This document shows positions 17,195-26,018 of a DNA stretch of 64,000 bases, piece after piece. A model generated the notes under the pieces. The model had not been told where the DNA came from, did no database searches, and saw only the letters and a program-made list of their open reading frames with translations. The stretch comes from Waterburya agarophytonicola KI4 (lineage in GTDB: Bacteria > Cyanobacteriota > Cyanobacteriia > Cyanobacteriales > Xenococcaceae). Positions within the stretch are counted from its first letter, which is position 1. Each line of letters opens with the position of its first letter. Position numbers and translations under genes: made by a program. The stretch spans positions 1 to 64,000 of the forward strand of contig NZ_JADWDC010000006.1 in assembly GCF_020640915.1 (NCBI RefSeq), written 5' to 3'.

Positions 17195-18556
17195 TTAATA
17201 ATTACGATTATCTAAAGGTAAATAGTGAGCATCCTCTCCGATCTGAATAGTTATTGGTTGTTGTTTGGCATCAGGTTTTGGCTCTAAACTACCCAAACCA
17301 ATAATATTTTGGAGATGCTTGGCTCTAGATAACTGGCTTTGATTGATAATAATTCTCGTCTTATCTAATTTTAGCGGTATATGCTCCACTAAATAAACAT
17401 CTTGAAAACTTTGACGGCGTAAATAAGTGACGAAACGCATTCCTAATTCGGGACTATCGGTAGTATTCTGTATTGCTATGGGATGATGTTGTAAAGAGCT
17501 TTTATTGTTTGATAAATAATTATTATCTTGTGTCGAAAGAGGTTTAATTAATTTGGCTTGATCGCCTGTTAATTGAGATTTTGCCAGGCGATCGTTAATA
17601 TTAATGGTTTTACCAGCTTCATAACCCGAAACTAAGTTTACAGTAATCCCATCTGATTCTAATTCTTTAACAAAATTAGCGATGGACATAGCTTCTGCTA
17701 GAGAAAGATTAGTATCTAGCCCAGCTTTGGTTTGATTTAAAGTAGTTTTAAAACTTCTTAAATAGCCAGGAATATTAAGCCGCTGACGAATTGTTTCTGC
17801 TGCTGTTTCCTGGCGCAAAATTTGCTCGTCAAGATCGGCACAATTCCTTAGGTTATCATTGCAATTATCGAGGGTAATTTTGCCACTAGCAATTAGTTTT
17901 TGAAATATATCAGGGGTTGCTCTGATGTATCGATCTATGGTTAATCCATCCATTAACTGTACGACCATTTGAGACACCAAAGTTGTACCTCCATATCTAT
18001 TTGCATCTGCTATAGTTCCCCAACCGAAATCAGGTATCTTTACTCGACTATTAGTAGGAATATTAATTATCCTGGTGATATTAGATTGGGGTTCAAATTG
18101 TAACAACAAAATTGTCTTACTATCACCGACCAATTCTGGGGATAATTTAGTTATTTGGCTAGAGCTGGGCTTAACTTCTAGTACCAATATATTAACTGGA
18201 CGAGTTAGACTCTTGGAAGTAGTAGCTTGGGTAGATATAGAATTGCGATCAATCGTTCTGACAATAATTTTTTCTACCCGATCTATTTTTGTCAAAGCAA
18301 CACCACAACTAGCAGATAAAATAGCCGTAAAACCAACAATTACCCCCCAAAAAAGACCTCTAGTAAAATAGAACCAATAAGACTGTTTTGAGTCCCTCTC
18401 AAAATCTTCTTCAAGTAGGTTAATCTGATGCTTAACTGGATGTCGATCTACCATAGGAATGGATTCTAATTTTTGAGTATCTTCGTGGAAAAACGTAATC
18501 TCATTTTCCCAATTGGCTGAAGCTTTTTCTCTTCCATGCGATCGCTCCTGATTCAT
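17195..18556 (-). CDS. LytR-CpsA-Psr (LCP) family protein with LytR_C domain
   Basis: A 453-residue protein with a long cytoplasmic N-terminus, one membrane anchor (about 66-88) and an outer region. Residues about 115-265 carry LCP features (LQFEPQSNITRIINIPTNSRV and the GGTTLVSQMV stretch). The C-terminal part (about 370-445, from LGMRFVTYLRRQSF) fits the LytR_C domain. LCP proteins attach glycopolymers to peptidoglycan or related acceptors; the cyanobacterial substrate is not established. Some arginines that bind the lipid pyrophosphate in well-studied LCP enzymes are hard to place, so activity is not certain. The mannose-1-phosphate guanylyltransferase gene diverges from it about 330 bp away, suggesting a shared polysaccharide theme (inference). 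Confidence 0.82.
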   Translation of the reverse strand: MNQERSHGREKASANWENEITFFHEDTQKLESIPMVDRHPVKHQINLLEEDFERDSKQSYWFYFTRGLFWGVIVGFTAILSASCGVALTKIDRVEKIIVRTIDRNSISTQATTSKSLTRPVNILVLEVKPSSSQITKLSPELVGDSKTILLLQFEPQSNITRIINIPTNSRVKIPDFGWGTIADANRYGGTTLVSQMVVQLMDGLTIDRYIRATPDIFQKLIASGKITLDNCNDNLRNCADLDEQILRQETAAETIRQRLNIPGYLRSFKTTLNQTKAGLDTNLSLAEAMSIANFVKELESDGITVNLVSGYEAGKTININDRLAKSQLTGDQAKLIKPLSTQDNNYLSNNKSSLQHHPIAIQNTTDSPELGMRFVTYLRRQSFQDVYLVEHIPLKLDKTRIIINQSQLSRAKHLQNIIGLGSLEPKPDAKQQPITIQIGEDAHYLPLDNRNY

Positions 18557-18890
18557 GTGAAATATTATAGCTTGATGAATAATTTGATATTATGTTTGAT
18601 GTTAATTAATTTGATTAATATAGATTCAATTTAATTAAAGGAAAAATCTTTTATTTGGACAAACCAATACAGATTTTATATTGTTACATATTTAAACTAC
18701 ACAAATAATAAAATAGGGAAAGTAAAAAGAGTAAAAGAACTATTTAGTTACATAATCACCACTTTCCTAATGACAGTTTGCCATACCATGTTATTTTCCG
18801 TGGCATAGACAAGGATAAATGGATAAATGGATAAATGAATAAATGAAATCTGCCAATCAATATAATGACTATACTATAGAGGAAGAATCA
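18557..18890. other. Divergent intergenic region, LCP gene / guanylyltransferase
   Basis: About 330 bp without a gene, very AT-rich, holding the promoters of two diverging genes. The only structures I see are an octamer tandem repeat at its right end (18813-18844) and a loose inverted pair TGCCATACCATG / CGTGGCA near 18778-18806 that is too imperfect to call. Confidence 0.5.
18813..18844 (+). repeat. Octamer tandem repeat GGATAAAT x4 at the guanylyltransferase 5' end
   Basis: Three perfect copies of GGATAAAT are followed by a fourth with one change (GAATAAAT). Each junction creates an ATG (18819, 18827, 18835, 18843). The last lies in frame with the downstream enzyme; the first opens a seven-codon peptide that stops directly before the last ATG. 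Confidence 0.9.
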
Positions 18891-19958
18891 ATGATCGCGA
18901 ACCTAATTCCCATTATTTTGGCTGGCGGAAAAGGAGAACGTTTTTGGCCAGTAAGTCGCCTCAAAAGACCAAAACAATTTTTATGTTTAGATGGTAGCGG
19001 AAAAAGTTTACTACAAGCCACTGCCGATCGTCTTTTGAATTTAGCAGGAAGTTGGTCTAATCTTTGGGTAATTACATCAGCAATGATTGCCGATGGAGTC
19101 AAAGAGCAATTGCCTGATTTACCCGAATCTAACATCTTAATCGAACCCCAAGGCAGAGATACAGCACCAGCAGTTACCTGGGCTACTTTAGAAATAGCTA
19201 AAAAGTATGGCAAAGACGCAATTGTCGGTTTTTTTCCCGCCGATCATTGGATTGGAGATACTCAAGCTTACGAAAAAACTCTAGAAGTTGCTGCCAAACA
19301 AGCTGCAACCGAGCCATCAATTGTAACTTTGGGTATTACGCCCGATCGCCCAGCCACAGGCTATGGATATATCGAACAAGGGGTAGTTCAAGAGAATTGT
19401 AATTGCCCTGACTTGCCGATTTATAAGGTAACTCGCTTTACTGAAAAACCAAATAAAGAAACGGCTCAATCTTTTATCGATACGGGTAAGTTTAGCTGGA
19501 ATAGTGGGATCTTTATCTTCCAAGCAGGAGTGGTTTTAGGCGAACTCAAAAAATATGCCCCTGACTTATTAGATCTACTTTCAGAAAAGGGAAAAGATGC
19601 CTATGCAGAATTACCCAAAAAAAGTATCGATTATGCCTTGATGGAGAAAACCCAATTAGCTTGCGTACTTCGCGCTAATTTTGGTTGGGACGATCTGGGG
19701 GATTGGAATGGTGTCGAACGTCTATTAAAAGGCGATCTCGATAACGTAGAATTGGGTACTCACATTAGTCATAACACTAAAGATATAGTAGTCTATAGCA
19801 GCGATCGCGACGAGGTAGTGGTAACTATTGGTCTAAAAGATGTAGTCATTGTTCGCGATGGTAATGTAACTCTAGTGGTTGATAAAAGTAAGACCCAAGA
19901 TATCAAACGTGTAGTTAAATTTCTCCACGGGCGATCAGATTTAAAGCATCTTTTATAA
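18891..19958 (+). CDS. manC: Mannose-1-phosphate guanylyltransferase
   Basis: Makes GDP-mannose from mannose-1-phosphate and GTP, a precursor of exopolysaccharide, O-antigen and GDP-fucose. The nucleotidyltransferase signature is complete near the N-terminus: ILAGGKGERFWPVSR followed by PKQF. The PADHW metal/substrate motif and the EKP and NSGIF motifs follow. At 355 residues it has only the guanylyltransferase and its beta-helical tail, without the fused isomerase of long ManC proteins. I prefer the ATG at 18891, which has GAGGAAG at a good distance and gives the family N-terminus. An upstream in-frame ATG at 18843 sits inside an octamer repeat and would add 16 residues. Confidence 0.92.
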   Translation: MIANLIPIILAGGKGERFWPVSRLKRPKQFLCLDGSGKSLLQATADRLLNLAGSWSNLWVITSAMIADGVKEQLPDLPESNILIEPQGRDTAPAVTWATLEIAKKYGKDAIVGFFPADHWIGDTQAYEKTLEVAAKQAATEPSIVTLGITPDRPATGYGYIEQGVVQENCNCPDLPIYKVTRFTEKPNKETAQSFIDTGKFSWNSGIFIFQAGVVLGELKKYAPDLLDLLSEKGKDAYAELPKKSIDYALMEKTQLACVLRANFGWDDLGDWNGVERLLKGDLDNVELGTHISHNTKDIVVYSSDRDEVVVTIGLKDVVIVRDGNVTLVVDKSKTQDIKRVVKFLHGRSDLKHLL

Positions 19959-20088
19959 ATCTATAAAGAAGAGGAGTGTTGAGGGGGAAGTTAGAGTGTA
20001 GCGGAGTTTTTATCTTATTACTCCATCTCCCTCATCTCTTCTTTCTCCTCTACTTACTTTAATTTATAATCAAAAATTGAGCTAAATT

Positions 20089-20415
20089 CTAGCTTGGTGA
20101 TACTGCTGATTCCGAACTAGATCCAGTCGATCCCGAACTTCTGCGTACCTTACGACTAAGCAACTCTTCTTCCATTGGGACAAACTCAATTCTATTTAAA
20201 AGAGTTGTGACAAAGGCAAATAATAAAAAAGGCAAAGATAATACTAAAACAATTCCGACTGTTGCTAAAGCATATATTTGTCTGGTACTACTCCATAATG
20301 CCAAAGTAGTTGCCAAACTAATAAAAATTACGATCAACCAAATAATTATCTGACCGTAAATATCACCAAATTTCAAAGTACAAATCATCTTATATTTATG
20401 TAGCTCGTTATCCAT
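20089..20415 (-). CDS. Small membrane protein of unknown function
   Basis: A 108-residue protein with two membrane segments (about 20-42 and 48-72), a short cytoplasmic head and a Ser/Gly-rich tail after an acidic-basic patch (EEELLSRKVRR). I do not recognise a family with confidence. The ATG at 20415 is well supported by AGGAGA seven bases upstream. It diverges from the VWA gene across about 270 bp containing a perfect 14-bp palindrome. Confidence 0.7.
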   Translation of the reverse strand: MDNELHKYKMICTLKFGDIYGQIIIWLIVIFISLATTLALWSSTRQIYALATVGIVLVLSLPFLLFAFVTTLLNRIEFVPMEEELLSRKVRRSSGSTGSSSESAVSPS

Positions 20416-20502
20416 TAGAAATCTCCTAGAAAATAGTGTCTAAAAATGTTGCGATAACTTAAATTATCGCGGAGGTTTCCCTAATCGGTGTCAGATCCAA
20501 AG

Positions 20503-20516
20503 AATATTGCAATATT
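20503..20516. repeat. Perfect 14-bp palindrome with a nearby half copy
   Basis: AATATTGCAATATT is self-complementary. The core TTGCAATAT recurs at 20528-20536 in the same divergent promoter region. Such an arrangement could be an operator for a dimeric regulator; there is no direct evidence. Confidence 0.4.
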
Positions 20517-20685
20517 TTCCCTACTAGTTGCAATATCTGTTTACAATTATCCCAACCGAACTAAGTATTAATACTCAAAGTCTTTTATTAAACAAATCTG
20601 TGAAAATTTTTGATTTTTGACAGTTAACTTCAACCTTGTAATAGGCTGTAATGGAGAAAACCCGAACATAAAATATCGAGACATC

Positions 20686-21306
20686 ATGACCGATCGCTCT
20701 ATCGTCGAAGACCGCGATTACACACTGATTATTGACAAAAGTGGCAGTATGTCAATCAACGATCGCCCAGGGGGAAAAACTCGCTGGGAATCCGCTCAAG
20801 AATCTACCTTGGCTTTGGCCCAAGAGTGTGAAAAAATTGACCCCGATGGCATCACAGTTTATTTGTTCTCTGGTCGTTTTCGTCGTTACGACAATGTTAC
20901 TGCTAATAAGGTAGCAAAAATCTATGCGGAAAACGATCCGATGGGACGTACCGATCTCGCTAGTGTCTTAGCGGATGCCGTTAATAATTATTTTGACCGC
21001 AAAGCAGTTGGAGAAGCTAAAGTTAACGGAGAAACCATTGTAGTTGTTACCGATGGCGAACCTGATGACTATAAAGCAGTCATGAGAGTAATTATTGAAG
21101 CCTCCCGTCAAATCGATCGCGATGAGGAATTAGGTATTTCTTTAATTCAAGTCGGTAACGACCGCAAAGCTACTCAATTTTTGAAAGCCTTAGACGATCA
21201 GTTAGAGTCTGCTGGAGCTAAATTTGATATCGTTGATACGATCACCATTGACGATATGCAAGGCTTAACTTTGGTTGAAGTTTTGTTGAATGCTGTCACA
21301 GGATAA
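20686..21306 (+). CDS. VWA-domain protein
   Basis: A 206-residue, single-domain von Willebrand factor A protein. The MIDAS metal site is intact: DKSGS at 17-21, the Thr in GRTDLAS, and the Asp in VVTDGEPDD. There is no signal peptide or membrane anchor, so it should be cytoplasmic, as in TerY-like and chelatase-associated VWA proteins. The ATG at 20686 is chosen because the preceding in-frame TTG at 20617 would add a 23-residue leader without domain homology. No AAA ATPase or Ter-family gene sits beside it, so the partner is unknown. Confidence 0.88.
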   Translation: MTDRSIVEDRDYTLIIDKSGSMSINDRPGGKTRWESAQESTLALAQECEKIDPDGITVYLFSGRFRRYDNVTANKVAKIYAENDPMGRTDLASVLADAVNNYFDRKAVGEAKVNGETIVVVTDGEPDDYKAVMRVIIEASRQIDRDEELGISLIQVGNDRKATQFLKALDDQLESAGAKFDIVDTITIDDMQGLTLVEVLLNAVTG

Positions 21307-21430
21307 TTACTAATTGTCTGAGTTGTTTTTTGTAGTGTAAATGTGATTCAATATTTAAGGATAGTTAAATCAACTATCCAATAATCCACAAACCTAGCAC
21401 TAACAGCCGACAAACTATTAGGATGTAAGA

Positions 21431-22591
21431 GTGATTCAATCCGATCCCTTACATTCACTCTTGAAGGGTAGCTGGTTCAAGTTGATTTGTGGAGCTAGCT
21501 ATCAACACCTTCCTGCGGTTCGCAGTTTGGCATTGGCATATAGTTTGGCTGGTGCTGACTGTATTGACGTTGCTGCCGATCCTGCCGTAATTGCTGCTGC
21601 TAGAGAAGGAATCAGAGTTGCACGAAAACTACAACAACACACAGAGCTATTAACAGCTTCTAAGAATTATGATTGTCAAACATTTTCCTCTCAACCCCAA
21701 AATTTAAACTATTCTCCACCCTGGTTGATGGTCAGTATCAACGATGGAGAAGACCCTCATTTTCGCAAAGCAAAATTTGACGTCACCAGATGTCCGAAAA
21801 ATTGTCCTCAGCCTTGCGTGCAAGTATGTCCTGCCGATGCCATTGACCTCAGTACTCTTGGAGTGGTGGCAAATCTCTGTTATGGGTGTGGTCGTTGCGA
21901 GCCTATATGTCCCCAAGGACTAATTACAAATCATTCTCATATATCGAGTCCCAAAGCGATCGCCTCTCTAATCGAATCGATGGCAGTAGACGCGGTCGAG
22001 ATTCATACACAAATAGGACACTATGATAATTTTCAGCTTTTATGGCAAGACCTCAAGCCGATAGTCGGGCAATTACAACTCCTAGCAATTAGCTGCACTG
22101 ATGATGAAAATGTTATCGATTATTTGCGATCGCTTTACAAATCGATCGAACCTTTACCTTGTCCCCTAATTTGGCAGACTGACGGGCGTTCGATGAGTGG
22201 AGATATTGGCAAGGGGACTACCCATGCTGCCATCTCTTTCGCCAACAAAGTTTTACAGGCAGATTTACCAGGATATATTCAACTAGCAGGAGGAACAAAC
22301 GACCATACAGTAAAGAAACTGAAGCATTTACAAATGCTACGACCACAAGATAGATTCTTGGAGGCGCGATTTGTTTCGGGGGTAGCTTATGGCAGTTATG
22401 CCCGCACTATTTTGTCGCCAATCTTAAACCAGTTAGAAACAACTGAACTGCAAAATATTCAACCCAATTTAATCAAAAGCCAACCCATGAATCAGCTTAA
22501 TTTGAAGCTAGAACAAGACCAAGACTTACTAGAACAAGCTGTCTCCACTGCTAAAAAACTAGTCAGTCAAATCAAACAAGCTAGCAATTAG
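21431..22591 (+). CDS. ldpA: LdpA, light-dependent period iron-sulfur protein
   Basis: LdpA senses redox state and feeds light information into the cyanobacterial circadian clock; it binds two 4Fe-4S clusters. In this 386-residue protein two four-cysteine motifs are clear: Cys121, 125, 129 and 133 (CPKNCPQPCVQVCP) and Cys150, 153, 156 and 160 (CYGCGRCEPICP). The N-terminal half (LICGASYQHLPAVRSLALAY) and the C-terminal domain (QLAGGTNDHTV) match the family. Translation begins at a GTG with GGATGTAAGA just upstream. The R3H/AAA ATPase gene follows after 50 bp on the same strand, so the two may be co-transcribed. Confidence 0.93.
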   Translation: MIQSDPLHSLLKGSWFKLICGASYQHLPAVRSLALAYSLAGADCIDVAADPAVIAAAREGIRVARKLQQHTELLTASKNYDCQTFSSQPQNLNYSPPWLMVSINDGEDPHFRKAKFDVTRCPKNCPQPCVQVCPADAIDLSTLGVVANLCYGCGRCEPICPQGLITNHSHISSPKAIASLIESMAVDAVEIHTQIGHYDNFQLLWQDLKPIVGQLQLLAISCTDDENVIDYLRSLYKSIEPLPCPLIWQTDGRSMSGDIGKGTTHAAISFANKVLQADLPGYIQLAGGTNDHTVKKLKHLQMLRPQDRFLEARFVSGVAYGSYARTILSPILNQLETTELQNIQPNLIKSQPMNQLNLKLEQDQDLLEQAVSTAKKLVSQIKQASN

Positions 22592-22641
22592 CAGCTAGCT
22601 TTCTCTTGCGATCGATCAAATATTACAGTCAACTTTTTTAA

Positions 22642-24396
22642 ATGCAGTCAGAAATACCTTCTCATCGGATGCAAGTCACCGATAATTTAGATAAATTACT
22701 TACCATTTTTCCCGATTCAATTCGTCTTAAGTTAGATGAATACCTTAAAACCGATAGCGATAAACTAATTGAAGTAGTCTTAGACTTAGGCAGACTGCCA
22801 GAAGCTCGTTTTAGCGATAATGTAACCTATCTACGAGACGAACCCGTAACCAAAGAAGAACTTCAATACTGTATCGAGCGTGTTGGAATATTTAGCAGCG
22901 ATAATCGTGCGGGAATTGAACGCACGCTACATCGTATCAGTGCTATCCGTAACCGCACTGGAGATATTATTGGCTTAACTTGTCGTATTGGTCGAGCAAT
23001 CTTCGGTACGATTGTAATGATTCGCGATTTGATAGAAACAGGGCAGTCAATTTTGCTGTTAGGTCGCCCTGGGGTGGGAAAAACCACCGCATTACGGGAA
23101 ATTGCTAGGGTTTTAGCCGACGATCTTAAAAAACGAGTGGTGATCGTCGATACTTCTAACGAAATTGCGGGAGATGGAGATATTCCTCACCCTGCTATCG
23201 GTCGCGCCCGTCGGATGCAGGTAGCTCGCCCTGAGTTACAGCATCAAGTCATGATCGAAGCAGTCGAAAATCACACTCCCGAAGTTATTGTCATCGATGA
23301 AATCGGGACGGAATTAGAAGCATTAGCAGCTAGAACCATTGCCGAGCGAGGCGTACAGCTTGTGGGAACGGCTCACGGTAATACCGTAGAAAACCTGATT
23401 AAAAACCCAACTCTATCGGATTTAGTGGGTGGTATCCAAAGCGTTACCTTGGGAGACGACGAAGCCCGTCGCAGGAGGACTCAGAAGACCATTTTAGAAC
23501 GGAAAGCTCCTCCCACATTCGCGATCGCAGTAGAGATGCTAGAACGGCAACGTTGGGTGGTTCACGACGATGTTTCGGCTACCATTGATACTTTATTGCG
23601 GGGTATCGAGCCAGCAGCCCAAGTTAGGACGGTAGATGATAGTGGGGAGGTGACGATTATTCACGAAGAATCTTCTTCTCCTTTTAAACCTCTACCTTCG
23701 AGAAATACTGCTACAGTTACTCCTTTGCATCCCCAAGGTTTGCGAGCATCGGGCAAGATGACTCCAGTATCTTTTGGTGCAACTAAACCTAGAGGGGGCG
23801 GGACAGAATTTGATCGCCTGCTGGATCGATCTTGGCAGACTAAAGAGCCTAATAGTAAAAAAATTCGTACTCCTGGTCCCAATGGAGAAGATTGGCCCGT
23901 TTATATCTATGCCTATGGTATCGGTCGGTCGCAATTAGATCGGGTCATAGAAGTGCTGGATTTGCCTATTATGCTAACCAAAGATTTAGATGAAGCAGAT
24001 GCGGTAGTGGCGTTGCGATCGCAAATTAAACATCATTCTAAATTGCGTAATATTGCTAAAGATCGTCAGATCCCGATTTATACGGTTAAGTCTAATACTA
24101 TCCCTCAAATTACTCGTACTTTTCGTCAGATATTAAATCTAGATGACCCTAATATTCCCGAACCAACAGATCTGCGACTGTTTAGTAAAGCGGGAAGCGA
24201 TGACGAAATTGAGGCACTAGAAGAAGCTAGGTTGGCTGTAGAGCAAATAGTAATTCCCCAAGGACAACCTGTCGAATTATTACCGAGATCGGCAAAAGTC
24301 AGGAAAATGCAGCACGAATTGATCGAACACTATCGTTTGCAGTCTGATAGTTTTGGAGATGAGCCAAATCGCCGTCTGAGGATTTATCCTGCCTAA
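22642..24396 (+). CDS. AAA ATPase with C-terminal R3H domain (Ycf45 family)
   Basis: A 584-residue protein conserved in cyanobacteria and encoded by some algal plastids as ycf45. The ATPase has Walker A GRPGVGKTT at 141-149 and Walker B VIVIDEIG near 213-220, plus the TAHGN sensor-like segment. It resembles the SpoIIIAA-type ATPases. A low-complexity linker (about 335-400) leads to a second domain and an R3H single-stranded nucleic acid binding region at about 515-575. The biological role is not established. It follows ldpA by 50 bp and ends at a HIP1-based terminator. Confidence 0.92.
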   Translation: MQSEIPSHRMQVTDNLDKLLTIFPDSIRLKLDEYLKTDSDKLIEVVLDLGRLPEARFSDNVTYLRDEPVTKEELQYCIERVGIFSSDNRAGIERTLHRISAIRNRTGDIIGLTCRIGRAIFGTIVMIRDLIETGQSILLLGRPGVGKTTALREIARVLADDLKKRVVIVDTSNEIAGDGDIPHPAIGRARRMQVARPELQHQVMIEAVENHTPEVIVIDEIGTELEALAARTIAERGVQLVGTAHGNTVENLIKNPTLSDLVGGIQSVTLGDDEARRRRTQKTILERKAPPTFAIAVEMLERQRWVVHDDVSATIDTLLRGIEPAAQVRTVDDSGEVTIIHEESSSPFKPLPSRNTATVTPLHPQGLRASGKMTPVSFGATKPRGGGTEFDRLLDRSWQTKEPNSKKIRTPGPNGEDWPVYIYAYGIGRSQLDRVIEVLDLPIMLTKDLDEADAVVALRSQIKHHSKLRNIAKDRQIPIYTVKSNTIPQITRTFRQILNLDDPNIPEPTDLRLFSKAGSDDEIEALEEARLAVEQIVIPQGQPVELLPRSAKVRKMQHELIEHYRLQSDSFGDEPNRRLRIYPA

Positions 24397-24404
24397 AATA
24401 TCAG

Positions 24405-24441
24405 AAAAAAGCGATCGCTTTATCTAAGGCGATCGCTTTTT
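24405..24441. terminator. Bidirectional terminator with HIP1 stem
   Basis: AAAAAGCGATCGC (24406-24418) pairs with GCGATCGCTTTTT (24429-24441) around a 10-base loop. Each strand ends in a T run, so it serves both the R3H gene and the convergent radical-SAM gene. Each arm contains a full HIP1 octamer. Confidence 0.8.
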
Positions 24442-24464
24442 GCGTAATTTCAATAATTTTATTG

Positions 24465-26018
24465 CTAACTAGCAACTTTTTCGGCTTCGGGTTTAGAAGC
24501 AATGTAATTAGCCAACTGAGTGTTAATTTGTTCGCGGACAATAAAACGATATTCAGTAAAATGTTCTAAGTAAGCACATAGAGTCATATAACTTTCTAAT
24601 TGACGAGGTTTCTCAATCAAAACTCGAATCAAATTACGCCAAAATAGCCAGCGAGTTTGAGCGATGATACCCTGTTTCCATAACAACAAACCAAGAGCGC
24701 GAATCGTTTTCCAGCTTGGTCTGAGGGATTTAGAGTTTTTGACAGATCCCAACTTCATATAATATTTAAAAATACGATCTAGATATGCAGCAGGATCGTA
24801 TAATTGCCAAAAAGCATTGACGTATTCCGTGGCAATTTCTTCAATATCTCTAGTGGGAACAAAGTTCATCAAAGTTGTCTGATTGATATTGGCACTAGAG
24901 TTGAGCAATCTACCTTCTTTTTCCAATCTATCCCACAACGCCGTGCTGGGCAAAGCTTGTAGCATACTAAACATTGCCAGAGGAATATTAGTTTGATTGA
25001 CGAATTGAACAATACGTTCTCCTGCGCGGGGTTTTTCCCCATCAAAGCCAATTATAAACCCTGCCATTACTTGCATTCCCGCCCTAGTAATCTTATCAAT
25101 AGATTCCGTTAGAGGATCGCGAGTATTTTGAAATTTGCTAGTTAAAGCCAAACTATCTTGGTCGGGAGTTTCAATACCCAAGAAGACTTTTTTAAAGTTA
25201 CATTCCACCATCAACTTCATCAACTCATCATCTTGAGCTAGATCGACGGAAGCTTCTGTAGTTAAGCCAAAAGGATATTCCTTTTCTGCCATCCAAACTT
25301 TTAATTCTTTAAGTAATAGTTTTACGTTACGCTTATTACCAATAAAATTATCATCCACCATAAATACTGCACCGCGCCAGCCAAGGTTGTAAATACACTC
25401 TAATTCTGCTAGCAGTTGTTGGGGTTCTTTTGTGCGGGGTTTGCGTCCATAAAGCACGATAATGTCGCAAAATTCACATTGGAAAGGACAACCACGGGAA
25501 AATTGCACCGACATATTATCGTATGCCGTCAAGTCTAATAAGTCGTAACGGGGTATAGGTGTTTCTGTTACCGCAGGTTTTTCCGCAGATCTAAAGATAC
25601 CAGAGCGATCGCCTTTTTCAATCGCTTCAACAAACATGGGTAAGGTTATTTCTCCCTCATCGAGGATCAAAAAATCTACTTCAGCATCCGATACTTCATG
25701 GGGAGAAGTAGTTGCATAAGGACCGCCTACTGCTACTGGGATGTTTCTTCGTTTGGCTTCTCTTACCTGAGCTAACATATCATTTTTCTGGACGATCATT
25801 CCCGAAAGAATGACTAATTCTGCCCAATCCCAGTCTGATTCGGTTATTTCTTCGATATTATGGTCTACGAGTCGAAATTCCCACTCTTGAGGTAGGATAG
25901 CAGCTACTGTAATTAGACCTAATGGTGGCATTAGAGCCTTACAGTCTACCAAAGCTAAGGTTTTCTCAAATGACCAGAAACTTTTGGGAAATAGGGGGTA
26001 TATCAATAAAGCCCTCAT
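24465..26018 (-). CDS. B12-binding radical SAM protein (DUF4070 type)
   Basis: A 517-residue class B radical SAM enzyme. A cobalamin-binding domain occupies about 1-135 (MPPLGLITVAAILP and GGPYATTSPHEV). The radical SAM core follows, with the iron-sulfur motif at Cys177, Cys181 and Cys184 in SRGCPFQCEFCD. The C-terminal 200 residues fit the DUF4070 extension. The opening MRALLIYPLFPKSFWSFEKT is shared with the group that includes the hopanoid methylase HpnP, but this group has several members of unknown substrate and no hopanoid gene is nearby, so I do not assign HpnP. It is monocistronic, ending at the HIP1 terminator. The ATG at 26018 fits the family. Confidence 0.88.
   Translation of the reverse strand: MRALLIYPLFPKSFWSFEKTLALVDCKALMPPLGLITVAAILPQEWEFRLVDHNIEEITESDWDWAELVILSGMIVQKNDMLAQVREAKRRNIPVAVGGPYATTSPHEVSDAEVDFLILDEGEITLPMFVEAIEKGDRSGIFRSAEKPAVTETPIPRYDLLDLTAYDNMSVQFSRGCPFQCEFCDIIVLYGRKPRTKEPQQLLAELECIYNLGWRGAVFMVDDNFIGNKRNVKLLLKELKVWMAEKEYPFGLTTEASVDLAQDDELMKLMVECNFKKVFLGIETPDQDSLALTSKFQNTRDPLTESIDKITRAGMQVMAGFIIGFDGEKPRAGERIVQFVNQTNIPLAMFSMLQALPSTALWDRLEKEGRLLNSSANINQTTLMNFVPTRDIEEIATEYVNAFWQLYDPAAYLDRIFKYYMKLGSVKNSKSLRPSWKTIRALGLLLWKQGIIAQTRWLFWRNLIRVLIEKPRQLESYMTLCAYLEHFTEYRFIVREQINTQLANYIASKPEAEKVAS

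Noticed and set aside
19959-20088. GA-rich stretch facing a CT-rich stretch downstream of manC
   Set aside because: Purine and pyrimidine runs give many loose pairings but no clean stem.
24465-26018. Naming the radical SAM gene hpnP (hopanoid 2-methylase)
   Set aside because: The N-terminal similarity covers a wider family; no hopanoid gene is nearby to support it.
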